DNA of 64,000 nucleotides from Burkholderiales bacterium (GTDB taxonomy: Bacteria > Pseudomonadota > Gammaproteobacteria > Burkholderiales > Burkholderiaceae_C): assembly GCA_016185015.1 (NCBI GenBank), contig JACPOI010000016.1:1-64000 (forward strand), given 5' to 3'. Made by a program: the position numbers and the translations under genes. Shown here one piece after another: positions 36,752 to 46,107 of this stretch; the stretch's first letter is position 1; each line of letters begins with the position of its first letter. The notes under the pieces are model-generated. The model saw nothing but the letters and a program-made list of their open reading frames with translations, did no database searches and was not told where the DNA came from.

Positions 36752-37788
36752 ACTTTCTCTGGCCCAACATGCTGCTCCTGCTGCTGCTCGTGCCGCTGCT
36801 GGTGCTGCTCTACCTGTGGCTGCTGCGGCGCAAGCACAAGCTGGCGTTGCGATACGCCAGCCTGGGCCTGGTCAGGCAGGCGCTGGGCCAGCAGTCGACC
36901 TGGCGGCGCCATGTGCCGCCGGCCCTGCTGCTGCTGGCCGTCACCGCCCTGCTGCTGGCGGCGGCCCGGCCGCTGGCGGTGATCGTGCTGCCCACGCAGC
37001 AGGAAACCATCATGCTGGCCATGGACGTCTCGGGCAGCATGCGCGCCGCCGACGTCTTGCCCAACCGGCTGGTCGCCTCGCAAAACGCGGCCAAGGCCTT
37101 CCTGACCGAGCTGCCGCGCAACGTGAAGGTGGGCGTCGTGGCCTTTGCCGGCTCGGCCCAGGTGGCGCAGATCCCCACGCACAACCGCGAAGACCTGGTC
37201 TCGGCCATCGACCGCTTCCAGCTGCAGCGCGGCACCGCCATCGGCAACGGCATCGTGCTCTCGCTGGCCACGCTGTTCCCGGATGCCGGCATCGACATCG
37301 GCAACCTCACCTACGGGCGTGAGCGCTGGCGTGGTGTCTCCATCGACCAGCCGGCGGCGGCCGTCAAGGAGTTCACCCCGGTGGCGCCAGGCTCCTACGG
37401 ATCGGCCGCCATCATCCTGCTGACCGACGGCCAGCGCACCACGGGCATCGACTCCCTGGAAGCCGCCAAGATGGCCGCCGACCGCGGCGTGCGCATCTAT
37501 ACCGTGGGTGTGGGCACGGTGAACGGCGAGACCATCGGTTTCGAAGGCTGGTCCATGCATGTGCGCCTGGACGAGGAAACCCTCAAGGCCATCGCCCTCC
37601 GCACCCAGGGCGAGTACTTCCATGCCGCCACGGCCGAGGACCTGAAAAAGGTCTACGAGACGCTGAGCTCGCGCCTGAGCGTGGAGAAGAAGGAAACCGA
37701 GGTCTCGGCCCTGCTGGCCCTGCTGGCCGCGGTGCTGATGCTGGCCGGCGCCGGCCTCTCGATGCTCTGGTACCACCGCGTCGCCTGA
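36748..37788 (+). CDS. BatA-like membrane VWA-domain protein
   Basis: The 346-aa protein has two N-terminal helices (about 5-20 and 55-75), a VWA domain with MIDAS motif MDVSGSMRAAD, and a C-terminal helix (LLALLAAVLMLAGAGLSMLW). BatA-type proteins of MoxR clusters bind metal via MIDAS and are linked to stress tolerance. A batB/C/D set does not follow, so the module is minimal. Confidence 0.92.
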   Translation: MNFLWPNMLLLLLLVPLLVLLYLWLLRRKHKLALRYASLGLVRQALGQQSTWRRHVPPALLLLAVTALLLAAARPLAVIVLPTQQETIMLAMDVSGSMRAADVLPNRLVASQNAAKAFLTELPRNVKVGVVAFAGSAQVAQIPTHNREDLVSAIDRFQLQRGTAIGNGIVLSLATLFPDAGIDIGNLTYGRERWRGVSIDQPAAAVKEFTPVAPGSYGSAAIILLTDGQRTTGIDSLEAAKMAADRGVRIYTVGVGTVNGETIGFEGWSMHVRLDEETLKAIALRTQGEYFHAATAEDLKKVYETLSSRLSVEKKETEVSALLALLAAVLMLAGAGLSMLWYHRVA

Positions 37789-37945
37789 GGCCTGCCGGCG
37801 GCACGGATTTTGATGTGTGTCAATTCCGGTGCATTCCGCACCGAATTCATTGGCATTCCGCGCGAGACCTTCCTATGCTGGTCCTGCGGCGGTTCCGCGC
37901 ACCCAGGTGCGCATGCGCTGCATTCCACCTTCCAAGGAGCGATTC

Positions 37946-38530
37946 ATGAAGTACAGGCATTTTCTGATGACGCTGACCGCACTGGCAGCGCTCGGTGCCG
38001 CGGTCCCGCTGGCGCAGGCGCAGCCCGCGCGCGGCGAATCCCCGCGGGAAGGCTACGGCCCCGGCATGATGGGCGGCTACGGGGGCTACGGCGGCCCCGG
38101 TCAGGGACCGTATGGCCCGGGCATGATGCGCGGCCAGGGCCAGGCCTATGGCTACGGGCCCGGGATGATGGGCGGCGGGATGATGGGTGGAGGCATGATG
38201 GGCGGCATGGGCCTCGGCCCCCTGCAGGCACTGGACCTGAACGAACAGCAGCAGACCCGCATCAACCAGATCCGGGACGAGACCCGGCGCAAGAACTGGG
38301 ACACCATGGGCAAGCTGATGGACGAACAGGCCCGGCTGCGCGACCTCTTTGCCGCCGAGAAGCGTGACCCGGCCGCCATCGGCAAGCAGTCCATGAAAAT
38401 GGCCGATCTGCGGCGTCAGATGCTGGAAGCCTCGATCGAATCCCACAACCGCATCGAGGCCCTGCTCAGCAAGGAGCAGAAAGACCAGTTGCGCAGCTAC
38501 CGCCGCGGCTGGATGATGGGCGACGACTGA
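37946..38530 (+). CDS. Spy/CpxP-like periplasmic protein with Gly/Met-rich segment
   Basis: Exported protein of 194 aa. ATG 37946 is preceded by AAGGAG at 9 bases and starts a signal peptide ending ALA-like near AQAQP. Residues 30-95 are rich in Gly, Met and Tyr (PGMMGGYGGYGG, GMMGGGMMGG), resembling Cu-binding or low-complexity linkers. The rest is a helical hairpin (LNEQQQTRINQIRDETRR; SKEQKDQLRSYRRGW) of the Spy/LTXXQ family. It is probably a periplasmic chaperone or metal-stress protein. The gene is single, with its own promoter region (157 bp gap). Confidence 0.8.
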   Translation: MKYRHFLMTLTALAALGAAVPLAQAQPARGESPREGYGPGMMGGYGGYGGPGQGPYGPGMMRGQGQAYGYGPGMMGGGMMGGGMMGGMGLGPLQALDLNEQQQTRINQIRDETRRKNWDTMGKLMDEQARLRDLFAAEKRDPAAIGKQSMKMADLRRQMLEASIESHNRIEALLSKEQKDQLRSYRRGWMMGDD

Positions 38531-38556
38531 GCGACGACGCCCATCGGGCACAGCCG

Positions 38557-39291
38557 CTAGATCATTCCCACAATCTTCTGGCGGAGACGCTCCCGCGAAT
38601 CCGGCTCGACAAACTGCCCACCGTCGAGCCTCAGCTGGCGCTGGCAGCGTGCAGCCAGCGTCTCGTCATGCGTGACGACGATGAAGGCCGTGCCCTGCTC
38701 GCGCGCCAGCTTGAGCATGAGTTCGAACACGCCCTCGGCGGTGCCGCGGTCCAGGTTGCCCGTGGGTTCGTCGGCCAGCACGCAGGCCGGCTGCGTGACC
38801 AGCGCGCGGGCAATGGCCACGCGCTGGCGCTCGCCGCCTGACAGCTCGGCCGGCCGGTGCAGCACACGCTCCTTCAACCCCACAGCTTCGAGCATGCGGG
38901 CCGCCGTCTGCGCAGCTTGGGCGCGGTCCATGCGGCGTATCCACAGCGGCATGGCCACGTTGTCCAGCGCGCTGAACTCGGGCAGCAGGTGGTGGAACTG
39001 GTAGACAAAACCCAGGTGCTTGTTGCGCAGCTGGCCTTGAACGGCCTGCGAGAGCGTGGAAAAGTCCTGGCCCATGAGCTGCACACGGCCGCTGCTGGGC
39101 GCATCAAGCCCACCCAGCAGGTGCAGCAGCGTGCTCTTGCCCGAGCCCGAGGCGCCAACCACCGCCAGGATCTCGCCGGCATGCACCTGCAGGTCCACGC
39201 CGCGCAGCACATGTACGTCGAGACGGCCTTCGGTATAGCGTTTGTCCAGGCCCTGGGCCTGCAGAACAACGCTGGCAGATACCCCATTCAT
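38557..39291 (-). CDS. lolD: Lipoprotein-releasing ABC transporter ATPase LolD
   Basis: ATPase of LolCDE, which extracts outer-membrane lipoproteins from the inner membrane. 244 aa from ATG 39291 ([10 protein letters not shown]). Walker [13 protein letters not shown], signature [15 protein letters not shown], Walker [12 protein letters not shown]. The frame extends upstream to 39462, but that part lies in the intergenic hairpin repeat. Confidence 0.93.
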   Translation of the reverse strand: MNGVSASVVLQAQGLDKRYTEGRLDVHVLRGVDLQVHAGEILAVVGASGSGKSTLLHLLGGLDAPSSGRVQLMGQDFSTLSQAVQGQLRNKHLGFVYQFHHLLPEFSALDNVAMPLWIRRMDRAQAAQTAARMLEAVGLKERVLHRPAELSGGERQRVAIARALVTQPACVLADEPTGNLDRGTAEGVFELMLKLAREQGTAFIVVTHDETLAARCQRQLRLDGGQFVEPDSRERLRQKIVGMI

Positions 39292-39492
39292 ACCGCCCTC
39301 CAAATCACAAAAACCGGGGAACACCGCGGAGCCGGCTTTGCCGGGCCGCTGGTGTTGCCCCCTGCATGGGGCTGAGGGCCGCGGCTCCAAGCCTGCCTGC
39401 GCAGGCTTGGACAGACCGAAGAGCCTGCGCCTCTGGCGCTGGCACGTGGGGCGCAGCGACACGCAGCGCGCGCAGCCTGGGGGTGAGCATAT
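39292..39492. repeat. Intergenic repeat with hairpin between lolC and lolD
   Basis: It contains a perfect 10-bp stem, CCAAGCCTGC (39387-39396) with GCAGGCTTGG (39401-39410). The stretch GGAGCCGGCTTTGCCGGG near 39330 resembles the repeat at 25930. It would partly uncouple lolD from lolC. Confidence 0.5.
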
Positions 39493-40749
39493 TTACTCAT
39501 AGCGCAGTGCCTCCGCGGGGTTCACGCGGCTGGCGCGCCAGCTCGGATACAGGGTGGCAATGAAAGCCAGCACCAGGGAGATCACGCCGATGGGCACGAT
39601 GTCGCTGGCCAGCGGCTCGCTGGGCATGCGGCTGATCAGGTAGATGTCCTTGGGCAGGAAGCTGGCCTGCAGCAGGCTTTCCAGCGCCGGCACGATGACA
39701 TCGATGTTGAAGGCCACGCCCAGGCCCAGCAGCAGGCCGGAGAGCGTGCCGATCACACCCACCGCAGCGCCCTGTACCACGAAGATGCCCATGATGCTGC
39801 CCGGGCTGGCGCCCAGGGTGCGCAGGATGGCGATGTCGGCGCGTTTGTCGGTCACGGTCATCACCAGCGTGCTCACCAGGTTGAAGGCGGCCACCGCAAC
39901 GATGAGCGTGAGGATGATGAACATCATGCGTTTTTCGAGCTGCACGGCGGCGAACCAGTTGCGGTTCTGGCGTGTCCAGTCGCGGATCAGCAACTCACCG
40001 CTGAGCGTGCCGGCCAGCTGCGCGCCCACCTCACGGGCCTGGTGCAGGTCTTTGAGCTTGAGGCGGATGCCGGTCGGGCCTTCCAGGCGGAAGATGCGTG
40101 CGGCGTCGTCCACGTGCAGCATGACCAGCCCCGCGTCGTATTCGTAGTGGCCGGAATCGAAGGTGCCCACCACCGTCATCTGTTTGAGGCGCGGCACCAC
40201 GCCGGCCGGCGTGACCTGTCCGCTGGGCGCCACCAGCGTGACCTTGTCACCCTGCTGCACCCCGAGCTGGCGCGCCAGGTCGCGCCCCAGTACCACACCA
40301 AATTCCCCCGGCACCAGCCGCGCCAGCGCGCCGTTCTTCATTCCGGCGGCCAGGTCGGTCACCTCGCCCTCGAGCGCCGGGTCGATGCCGCGCACGATGG
40401 CGCCTTTCATGTCTTCACCGCGCGCCAGCAGGGCCTGCGTTCCGATGAAGGGCGCCGCGCCGATGACCTGCGGATTGGCCCGGACCTCGGACAGCGTCCT
40501 GGCCACGTCGGGCAGGGCCGTACCGTAGGGCGAGAAGATCTCGATGTGCGACACCACGCCCAGCATGCGGTCGCGCACTTCCTTCTGGAAGCCGTTCATC
40601 ACGCTAAGCACGATGATGAGCGCGGCCACGCCCAGCGCGATGCCCAGCATGGACACGCCCGAGATGAAGGAGATGAAGCCGTTGCGCCGGGTGGCGCGGC
40701 CGGCGCGGGTGTAGCGCCAGCCCAGGAGGAGTTCGTAGGGGATTTGCAT
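39493..40749 (-). CDS. lolC: Lipoprotein-releasing ABC transporter permease LolC/E
   Basis: Inner-membrane permease of 418 aa with the MacB-like periplasmic domain between helix 1 and helices 2-4. Motifs: RNGFISFISGVSMLGIALGVAAL at the first helix, MNGFQKEVRDRMLG, and the final LYPSWRASRVNPAEALRYE. Only one permease gene is present with lolD, as in many beta-proteobacteria, where a single LolF-type permease replaces LolC plus LolE. The 5' region abuts palindromic copy B. Confidence 0.92.
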   Translation of the reverse strand: MQIPYELLLGWRYTRAGRATRRNGFISFISGVSMLGIALGVAALIIVLSVMNGFQKEVRDRMLGVVSHIEIFSPYGTALPDVARTLSEVRANPQVIGAAPFIGTQALLARGEDMKGAIVRGIDPALEGEVTDLAAGMKNGALARLVPGEFGVVLGRDLARQLGVQQGDKVTLVAPSGQVTPAGVVPRLKQMTVVGTFDSGHYEYDAGLVMLHVDDAARIFRLEGPTGIRLKLKDLHQAREVGAQLAGTLSGELLIRDWTRQNRNWFAAVQLEKRMMFIILTLIVAVAAFNLVSTLVMTVTDKRADIAILRTLGASPGSIMGIFVVQGAAVGVIGTLSGLLLGLGVAFNIDVIVPALESLLQASFLPKDIYLISRMPSEPLASDIVPIGVISLVLAFIATLYPSWRASRVNPAEALRYE

Positions 40750-40818
40750 GTTGGTTGTTGTGGATTATGTGGGTTTATTGTTTTGCTTCTCTTCTCCTGG
40801 CTTCTTTCTGACTCTGAT

Positions 40819-41296
40819 TTTTCGCTGCGCGGGCTTTTGTAATCCCCCCCTATCCCCCCCCGCCCCTTTCCACCCCCGCCGGGGCGGAAAGGGGAGCCTG
40901 GATTTTGGAATTGCTCGCCAGCTACGCTTCTACGGCGCGGGAGGTCGCCGCCAGAGCTTGAGCACCCACATTTCTCGGAGCCGGTCGTAGTCAACGGCGC
41001 CGGGTCAGCGCGGCGCTGGCTGGCAGCTGGGCGCCAGCAACGAGAGGAGTGCGCGTGGGTCATAACGGACTCGAAAGCGGCAGGTCGGAACGACCGCCGC
41101 CGTTGGCAGGTTGCTCCTGTACCGTTTACTACGACCACCGCCTCGAAGTCTCGGCGCGAGATGGTGGTGGTGACGGTTCGCTGCATAGAAGCCTAGCCGG
41201 AGTCCAAAGGTCAAATCGGGCCCCCCTTTCCGCCCCGGCGGGGGTGGAAAGGGGCGGGGGGATAGGGGGGGATTACAAAAGCCCGCGCAGCGAAAA
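40819..41296. repeat. Nested inverted-repeat element, copy B
   Basis: 478 bp. Outer arms of about 75 bp: left 40819-40893, right 41222-41296, almost perfect, beginning TTTTCGCTGCGCGGGC and continuing through TTTTGTAATCCCCCCCTATC. Each arm contains a hairpin CCCCTTTCC...GGAAAGGGG. Inner pairs: GGTCGTAGTCAACGG (40983-40997) opposite CCGTTTACTACGACC (41122-41136), and GCTACGCTTCTACGG (40921-40935) opposite a degenerate copy near 41185. It fills the divergent gap between lolC and the next gene, so both promoters must lie in or beside it. Confidence 0.88.
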
Positions 41297-41330
41297 GATC
41301 TGAGCAAGGAACAAGACCGACAATCCAGCT

Positions 41331-42251
41331 ATGCATATCCTGATCCCCCACGCCCTGAGCGCCGACGAAGCCGCACGCGCACCACTGCGCGCGCTGCAGC
41401 TTCCGCAGTTGCAGGGCCTGCTGCAGCGGCTGGCGCCGCAGACTGTGCTGCAGTTACCTGAAGACAGCCCGCTCGACGCCCACGGGCAACTGCTTGCCGC
41501 TGCACGCGGCCTGGACCCGCAAGCACCCGCCTGGGCCGCGCTGCGCGCGCATGAACTGCAGTTGCCGGGCGCGGGCACCGAGGCCTGGGGCCGCCTGACC
41601 CCCGTGCACTGGGAGGTGGGCCAGGCCCGGGTGAGCCTGCGCGACCCGCAGGAGCTGGACCTGCGCGAGGACGAAGCGCGTGCGCTGCTGGCGGCCATGT
41701 CGCCCTTTTTTGCCGAAGACGGCCTCACCCTGTATTACGACCAGCCCTTGCGCTGGCTGGTCAGCGGCGAGCCGCTGCGCGGCCTGGCCGGCGCCGCGGT
41801 CGAACGGGTGATCGGCCGCAACGTGGCGGGCTGGTTGCCAGCCTCGCCCCTGCTGCGCCGCCTGCAGAACGAGATGCAGATGCTGCTCTACACACACGCC
41901 GTGAGCGATGCGCGCGCCGAACGCCGGGCTCTGGCCGTCAACTCCTTCTGGCTCAGCGGCTGCGGCGCGCTGGCTGCGGTGCCCTCCCCCGCCCACAAGC
42001 TGACCGTGCTGGATGCGCTGGTACAGCCCGCCGTGCGCGGCGACTGGACCGCCTGGGCCGGAGCCTGGCAGGCGCTGGACGCCCAGCTCGCGCCGCTGGC
42101 CGTCGCGCTGGACGCGGGCCAGGACGTCACGCTCACGCTCTGTAGCGAACTCATCGCGCGACGTTACACACCTGCGCCCCGCAGCGCCTGGACCCGCCTC
42201 GTGCAGCGTTTCAGGCCGCAGCAGGCCTCTGACATACTCGTGACCCCATGA
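41331..42251 (+). CDS. Conserved hypothetical protein upstream of recJ
   Basis: The 306-aa product is rich in Leu and Ala, with no signal peptide or membrane helices. It starts MHILIPHALSADEAAR and contains WGRLTPVHWEVGQARV and AVNSFWLSGCGAL. Orthologues occur next to recJ in Burkholderiales and are sometimes labelled phosphoglycerate mutase, but I see no RHGE or DxS phosphatase motif to support that. It overlaps recJ by 4 bp (ATGA), so it is tightly co-expressed with a DNA-repair exonuclease. Function unknown. Confidence 0.75.
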   Translation: MHILIPHALSADEAARAPLRALQLPQLQGLLQRLAPQTVLQLPEDSPLDAHGQLLAAARGLDPQAPAWAALRAHELQLPGAGTEAWGRLTPVHWEVGQARVSLRDPQELDLREDEARALLAAMSPFFAEDGLTLYYDQPLRWLVSGEPLRGLAGAAVERVIGRNVAGWLPASPLLRRLQNEMQMLLYTHAVSDARAERRALAVNSFWLSGCGALAAVPSPAHKLTVLDALVQPAVRGDWTAWAGAWQALDAQLAPLAVALDAGQDVTLTLCSELIARRYTPAPRSAWTRLVQRFRPQQASDILVTP

Positions 42252-43957
42252 AAATCGTCACCCGCGACATTCCGCCGCGCGCCGCCTGGACACTGGAGCA
42301 GGCTGGTGTGCACCCCCTGCTGGCCCGCCTGTACGCCGCGCGCGGCGTGACCAGCAAGGAAGAGCTGGACGACGGGCTGGCCCGTCTGTTGCCACTCACC
42401 CTGCTCAAGGGCGCGGCCGAAGCCGCCGTCCTGCTGGCCGATGCGATTGCGCAGAACAAGAAACTCTGCATCGTGGCCGACTACGACTGCGACGGCGCCA
42501 CCGCCTGCGCCGTGGGCGTGCGCGGCCTGCGCATGCTGGGCGCGCAGCACGTCAGCTACCTGGTGCCCGACCGCGTGGTCGATGGCTATGGCCTGACGCC
42601 GCCCATCTCCCGGCGGGTGAAGGACAGCGGCGCCGACGTGCTGATCACCGTGGACAACGGCATTGCCAGCGTGGACGGTGTGGCCGTGGCGCGCGAACTG
42701 GGCCTGCAGGTCCTGGTGACCGACCACCACTTGCCCGGCCCCGCGCTGCCCGAGGCCGAGGTCATCGTCAACCCCAACCAGCCGGGCTGCACCTTCGAGA
42801 GCAAATCCATCGCCGGGGTGGGCGTGATGTTCTACGTGCTGCTGGCCCTGCGCGCCGAGTTGCGCCGGCGCGGCGTCTTCGATGCCACCAGTCAACCCAA
42901 GCTCGACGCCCTGTTGCCGCTGGTGGCCCTGGGCACGGTGGCCGACGTGGTCAAGCTCGATCCCAACAACCGCCGCCTGGTGGCCCAAGGCCTCAAGCGC
43001 GTGCGCGCCGGCGCGCTGCCGCCGGGCCTGGCCGCGCTGTTCGAAGTGGCCGGACGCAAGGCGGCCACCGCCACCACCTTTGATTTCGGTTTTGCCCTGG
43101 GACCGCGCATCAACGCGGCCGGCCGCCTGGCTGACATGACGCTGGGCATCGAGTGCCTGCTGACCGACGATGCGGCGCGCGGCGCCGAGCTGGCCAAGAC
43201 CCTGGACGGCATCAACCGCGAACGCCGCGAGATCGAAGGCGAGATGCGCGAGCAGGCCATGGCCATCGTCGAGTCCATGTTCGACGAATCCGAGGAGCCG
43301 CCACCGGCCCTCTGCGTGTTCGACCCGGACTTCCACGAGGGTGTGGTGGGCATCGTGGCCTCACGCCTGAAGGACAAGCTGCATCGCCCGAGTTTCGTCT
43401 TCGCCGCCAGCCAGGCCCCAGGCAAGGAACACGAGCTCAAGGGCTCGGGCCGCTCCATCCCCGGTTTTCATCTGCGCGACGCACTGGACCTGGTGGCCAA
43501 GCGCCACCCCGGCGTGCTGCTGCGCTTTGGCGGTCACGCCATGGCCGCGGGCTGCACCATCGCCGAAGAACACTTCGACACCTTCGAGCAGGGCCTGGCC
43601 CAGGTGGCCCAGGAATGGCTGGACGCCGCCACACTGACGCGCCGCCTGGAGACCGACGGCGTGCTGCCAGTAGAGTACCGCCGCGCCGACATGGTGGACA
43701 CCTTGCAGCGCGAGGTCTGGGGCCAGGGTTTTGCGCCGCCGACCTTCAGCGAAGAGGTGGAAGTGATTTCGCAACGCCTGGTGGGTGAGAAACACCTGGC
43801 GCTGAAACTCAAGCACCAGGGCCAGCCCGTGGACGGCATCTGGTTCGGCCGCACCGAGCCGCTGCCTGCGCGCGTGCTGCTGGCCTTCCGGCTGGATGCT
43901 GACGAATGGCAGGGCCTGCGGCGCGTGCGCTTCCTCGTCGAAGGCGCCCAGGTCTGA
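42248..43957 (+). CDS. recJ: Single-stranded-DNA-specific exonuclease RecJ
   Basis: 5'-3' ssDNA exonuclease in recombination and mismatch repair. 569 aa, normal length. DHH-family motifs: VADYDCDGATACAV (motif I), TVDNGIAS, TDHHLPG (DHH), GTVADVV, and the DHHA1 motif GRSIPGFHLRDAL followed by GGHAMAAGCTI. The C-terminal OB-like domain is present (EVWGQGFAPPTFSEEVE). Confidence 0.96.
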   Translation: MKIVTRDIPPRAAWTLEQAGVHPLLARLYAARGVTSKEELDDGLARLLPLTLLKGAAEAAVLLADAIAQNKKLCIVADYDCDGATACAVGVRGLRMLGAQHVSYLVPDRVVDGYGLTPPISRRVKDSGADVLITVDNGIASVDGVAVARELGLQVLVTDHHLPGPALPEAEVIVNPNQPGCTFESKSIAGVGVMFYVLLALRAELRRRGVFDATSQPKLDALLPLVALGTVADVVKLDPNNRRLVAQGLKRVRAGALPPGLAALFEVAGRKAATATTFDFGFALGPRINAAGRLADMTLGIECLLTDDAARGAELAKTLDGINRERREIEGEMREQAMAIVESMFDESEEPPPALCVFDPDFHEGVVGIVASRLKDKLHRPSFVFAASQAPGKEHELKGSGRSIPGFHLRDALDLVAKRHPGVLLRFGGHAMAAGCTIAEEHFDTFEQGLAQVAQEWLDAATLTRRLETDGVLPVEYRRADMVDTLQREVWGQGFAPPTFSEEVEVISQRLVGEKHLALKLKHQGQPVDGIWFGRTEPLPARVLLAFRLDADEWQGLRRVRFLVEGAQV

Positions 43958-43966
43958 GCCAGGGCC

Positions 43967-45106
43967 TCAGGCCAGGGCGACGCGGTTGCGCCCTTCGTCC
44001 TTGGCCTTGTAGAGCGCCTTGTCGGCGCGTGCCAGCAGGGTGTCGATCTGGTCCTCGTCAGGCCGGTTGGTGGCAACGCCGATGCTCACCGTGATGGGCG
44101 GCAGCTCATCGCGATGGGCGGCCACATGGGCCAGGATGCGCTCAGCCACGGTGACGGCCTCGTCCTGGCTGGTCTCCGGCAGCAGCAGCACGAATTCCTC
44201 GCCGCCAAAACGCGCCAGCTGGTCGGGCCGGCGCAGCAGGGAGGCGATGCGTTCCACGAGATCCACCAGCACGCGGTCGCCCATCTGGTGGCCGTGGGTG
44301 TCGTTGATGGCCTTGAAGTGATCGACGTCCAGTAGCAGCAGCGCCATGCTGCGCCCATGGCGGCGGCAACGCGCCAGCTCCTGCTCGCAGGCGTCGAGGA
44401 AGACCCGCCGCGTCAGCACATTGGTCAGCGCGTCGTGCGAGGCCATGTGCTCGAATTCAGCGCGCAGGCGATCACCCGCCATGAGGATGAGGCCCATGCC
44501 CAGGGCCAGAAGCATGATGGCATTGGACCCCACATACAGGCTCTGCACCCGCGTAGGTGTGAGCAGGCCCTCTTCGGCCAGCGGCATCCAGGCCGAGAAG
44601 AAGCGCAGCAGCAGCACCGTGGCATGGATCAGCAGGACCACGGCCGTGAAGCGCGTGGAGAAGTTCTCGGGGCCCTGGCGCCAGATCATCCAGGACATGT
44701 GCAGGAAGATGCTGGCCCATACCAGGCAGACCAGGATCAGGCGGGCGTTGTAGCTCGGCTCGACCAGGGCATACCAGTACAGGAGAGGTGCAAGCAGCAC
44801 CAGGACGGCGATCCAGCGCGCCCAGGCCGGACGCCGGCCGAAGAACTGCTCGACCCCCGCGTGGTAGCTGACCATGCCCGTCAGCAAGGCCATGTTGGCC
44901 ACCACGATGGACAGGATATCCGGCAGGAAACCCCGACCGGCAAACAGGATGGCCGACAGGAAGACCCAGGCGTGTGCGCACGCCCACAGGCCAAGCCCGC
45001 GGATGCTGCGTGGATAGCTCAGGCGCAGGAAGAACATCATGACGCCCAGCAGCAGGCCCATGATGCCGCTGATGATGATCAGGGAGCGCAGGTCGAGCGT
45101 AGCCAT
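43967..45106 (-). CDS. Membrane diguanylate cyclase (GGDEF)
   Basis: The 379-aa protein has six or seven N-terminal helices (from SLIIISGIMGLLLGVMMFFL to about residue 190), then a GGDEF domain. Active site RFGGEEFVLLLPE, with inhibitory I-site RRPD five residues before it, so cyclic-di-GMP synthesis with product feedback is expected. ATG 45106 (MATLDLRSL) gives the first helix directly; the frame continues to 45139. It converges on recJ with a 9-bp gap. Confidence 0.88.
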   Translation of the reverse strand: MATLDLRSLIIISGIMGLLLGVMMFFLRLSYPRSIRGLGLWACAHAWVFLSAILFAGRGFLPDILSIVVANMALLTGMVSYHAGVEQFFGRRPAWARWIAVLVLLAPLLYWYALVEPSYNARLILVCLVWASIFLHMSWMIWRQGPENFSTRFTAVVLLIHATVLLLRFFSAWMPLAEEGLLTPTRVQSLYVGSNAIMLLALGMGLILMAGDRLRAEFEHMASHDALTNVLTRRVFLDACEQELARCRRHGRSMALLLLDVDHFKAINDTHGHQMGDRVLVDLVERIASLLRRPDQLARFGGEEFVLLLPETSQDEAVTVAERILAHVAAHRDELPPITVSIGVATNRPDEDQIDTLLARADKALYKAKDEGRNRVALA

Positions 45107-45249
45107 GTGAAGGACATCAGTGTGAAAGGCAGGCGGCATCCCGGATGCCGGTTCAGAAGGCGCCGAGGCCCGGAGGAGAACCGCATGGGCCCATTGTGCC
45201 AGCAGCCCTGGGGCCGGCAGGAAAACGACCCTGCGCCTAAAATGCCCAG

Positions 45250-46107
45250 GTGAGCTCCATCCTCAACGCTGACCTGCATTGCCATTCTGTCGTCTCTGAC
45301 GGCACCCTCACGCCTGAGGCGCTGGCGGCGCGGGCACACGCCAACGGCGTGGAACTCTGGGCGCTGACCGACCACGACGAGATCGGCGGCCAGCAGCGTG
45401 CCCTGGCCGCGGCGCGCTCCCTCGGCCTGCCCTACCTCACCGGCGCCGAGATCTCCATCACCTTTGCCGGGCACACGGTGCACATCGTCGGCCTGGGTTT
45501 CGACGCCGAAGACCCGCGCATGCAACAGGGCCTGCGCCAGACACGCGGCGGGCGCGGCGAGCGCGCCCGTGAAATGTCGGCCAGCCTGGCGGCGGCGGGC
45601 ATCCACGGCGCCTATGAAGGGGCGCTGAAATACGCCGGCAATCCCGAGCTGATCTCGCGCACGCATTTCGCGCGCTATCTGGTCGAAGCTGGCATCTGTC
45701 GCGAGACCAACGAAGTCTTCCGCAAGTACCTGACCGAAGGCAAGCCGGGCTTCGTGCCGCACCGCTGGGCCACGCTGCGCGACGCCGTCACCTGGATCTC
45801 CGAGGCCGGCGGCGTGGCCGTGATTGCCCACCCGGCGCGCTACGGCTTCACGCCCACCGAGGAATACGCCCTGTTCTCCGAATTCAAGACGCATGGCGGG
45901 CGCGCCGTCGAAGTGGTCACCGGCAGCCATAGCGCGGCCGAGTACGTCAAATACGCCGAGATGGCGCGCGAATTCGGCCTGGCCGCCTCGCGTGGCAGCG
46001 ACTTCCACAGCCCCGACGAATCACACACCGACCTCGGCGCCCTGCCCTTCCTGCCCGGCCAGCTCACGCCGGTGTGGGAGCTGCTGGCAGATCGCATCCA
46101 GCAATGA
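45250..46107 (+). CDS. PHP-domain phosphatase (nucleoside 3',5'-bisphosphate type)
   Basis: The 285-aa PHP metalloenzyme has ligand motifs DLHCHSVVSDG, WALTDHDEIGG, IAHPARYG and SRGSDFHSPDE. Related beta-proteobacterial proteins (Chromobacterium CV1693) hydrolyse 3',5'-nucleoside bisphosphates; the E. coli homologue is RNase AM (TrpH/YciV). The start is GTG (45250). It overlaps the DMT gene by 4 bp and heads a five-gene run to trpS. Confidence 0.88.
   Translation: MSSILNADLHCHSVVSDGTLTPEALAARAHANGVELWALTDHDEIGGQQRALAAARSLGLPYLTGAEISITFAGHTVHIVGLGFDAEDPRMQQGLRQTRGGRGERAREMSASLAAAGIHGAYEGALKYAGNPELISRTHFARYLVEAGICRETNEVFRKYLTEGKPGFVPHRWATLRDAVTWISEAGGVAVIAHPARYGFTPTEEYALFSEFKTHGGRAVEVVTGSHSAAEYVKYAEMAREFGLAASRGSDFHSPDESHTDLGALPFLPGQLTPVWELLADRIQQ

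Noticed and set aside
36360..37322. 320-codon frame overlapping the DUF58 and VWA genes on the same strand
   Set aside because: Alternate frame of two real genes; Arg/Ala/Trp-rich composition and no homology pattern.
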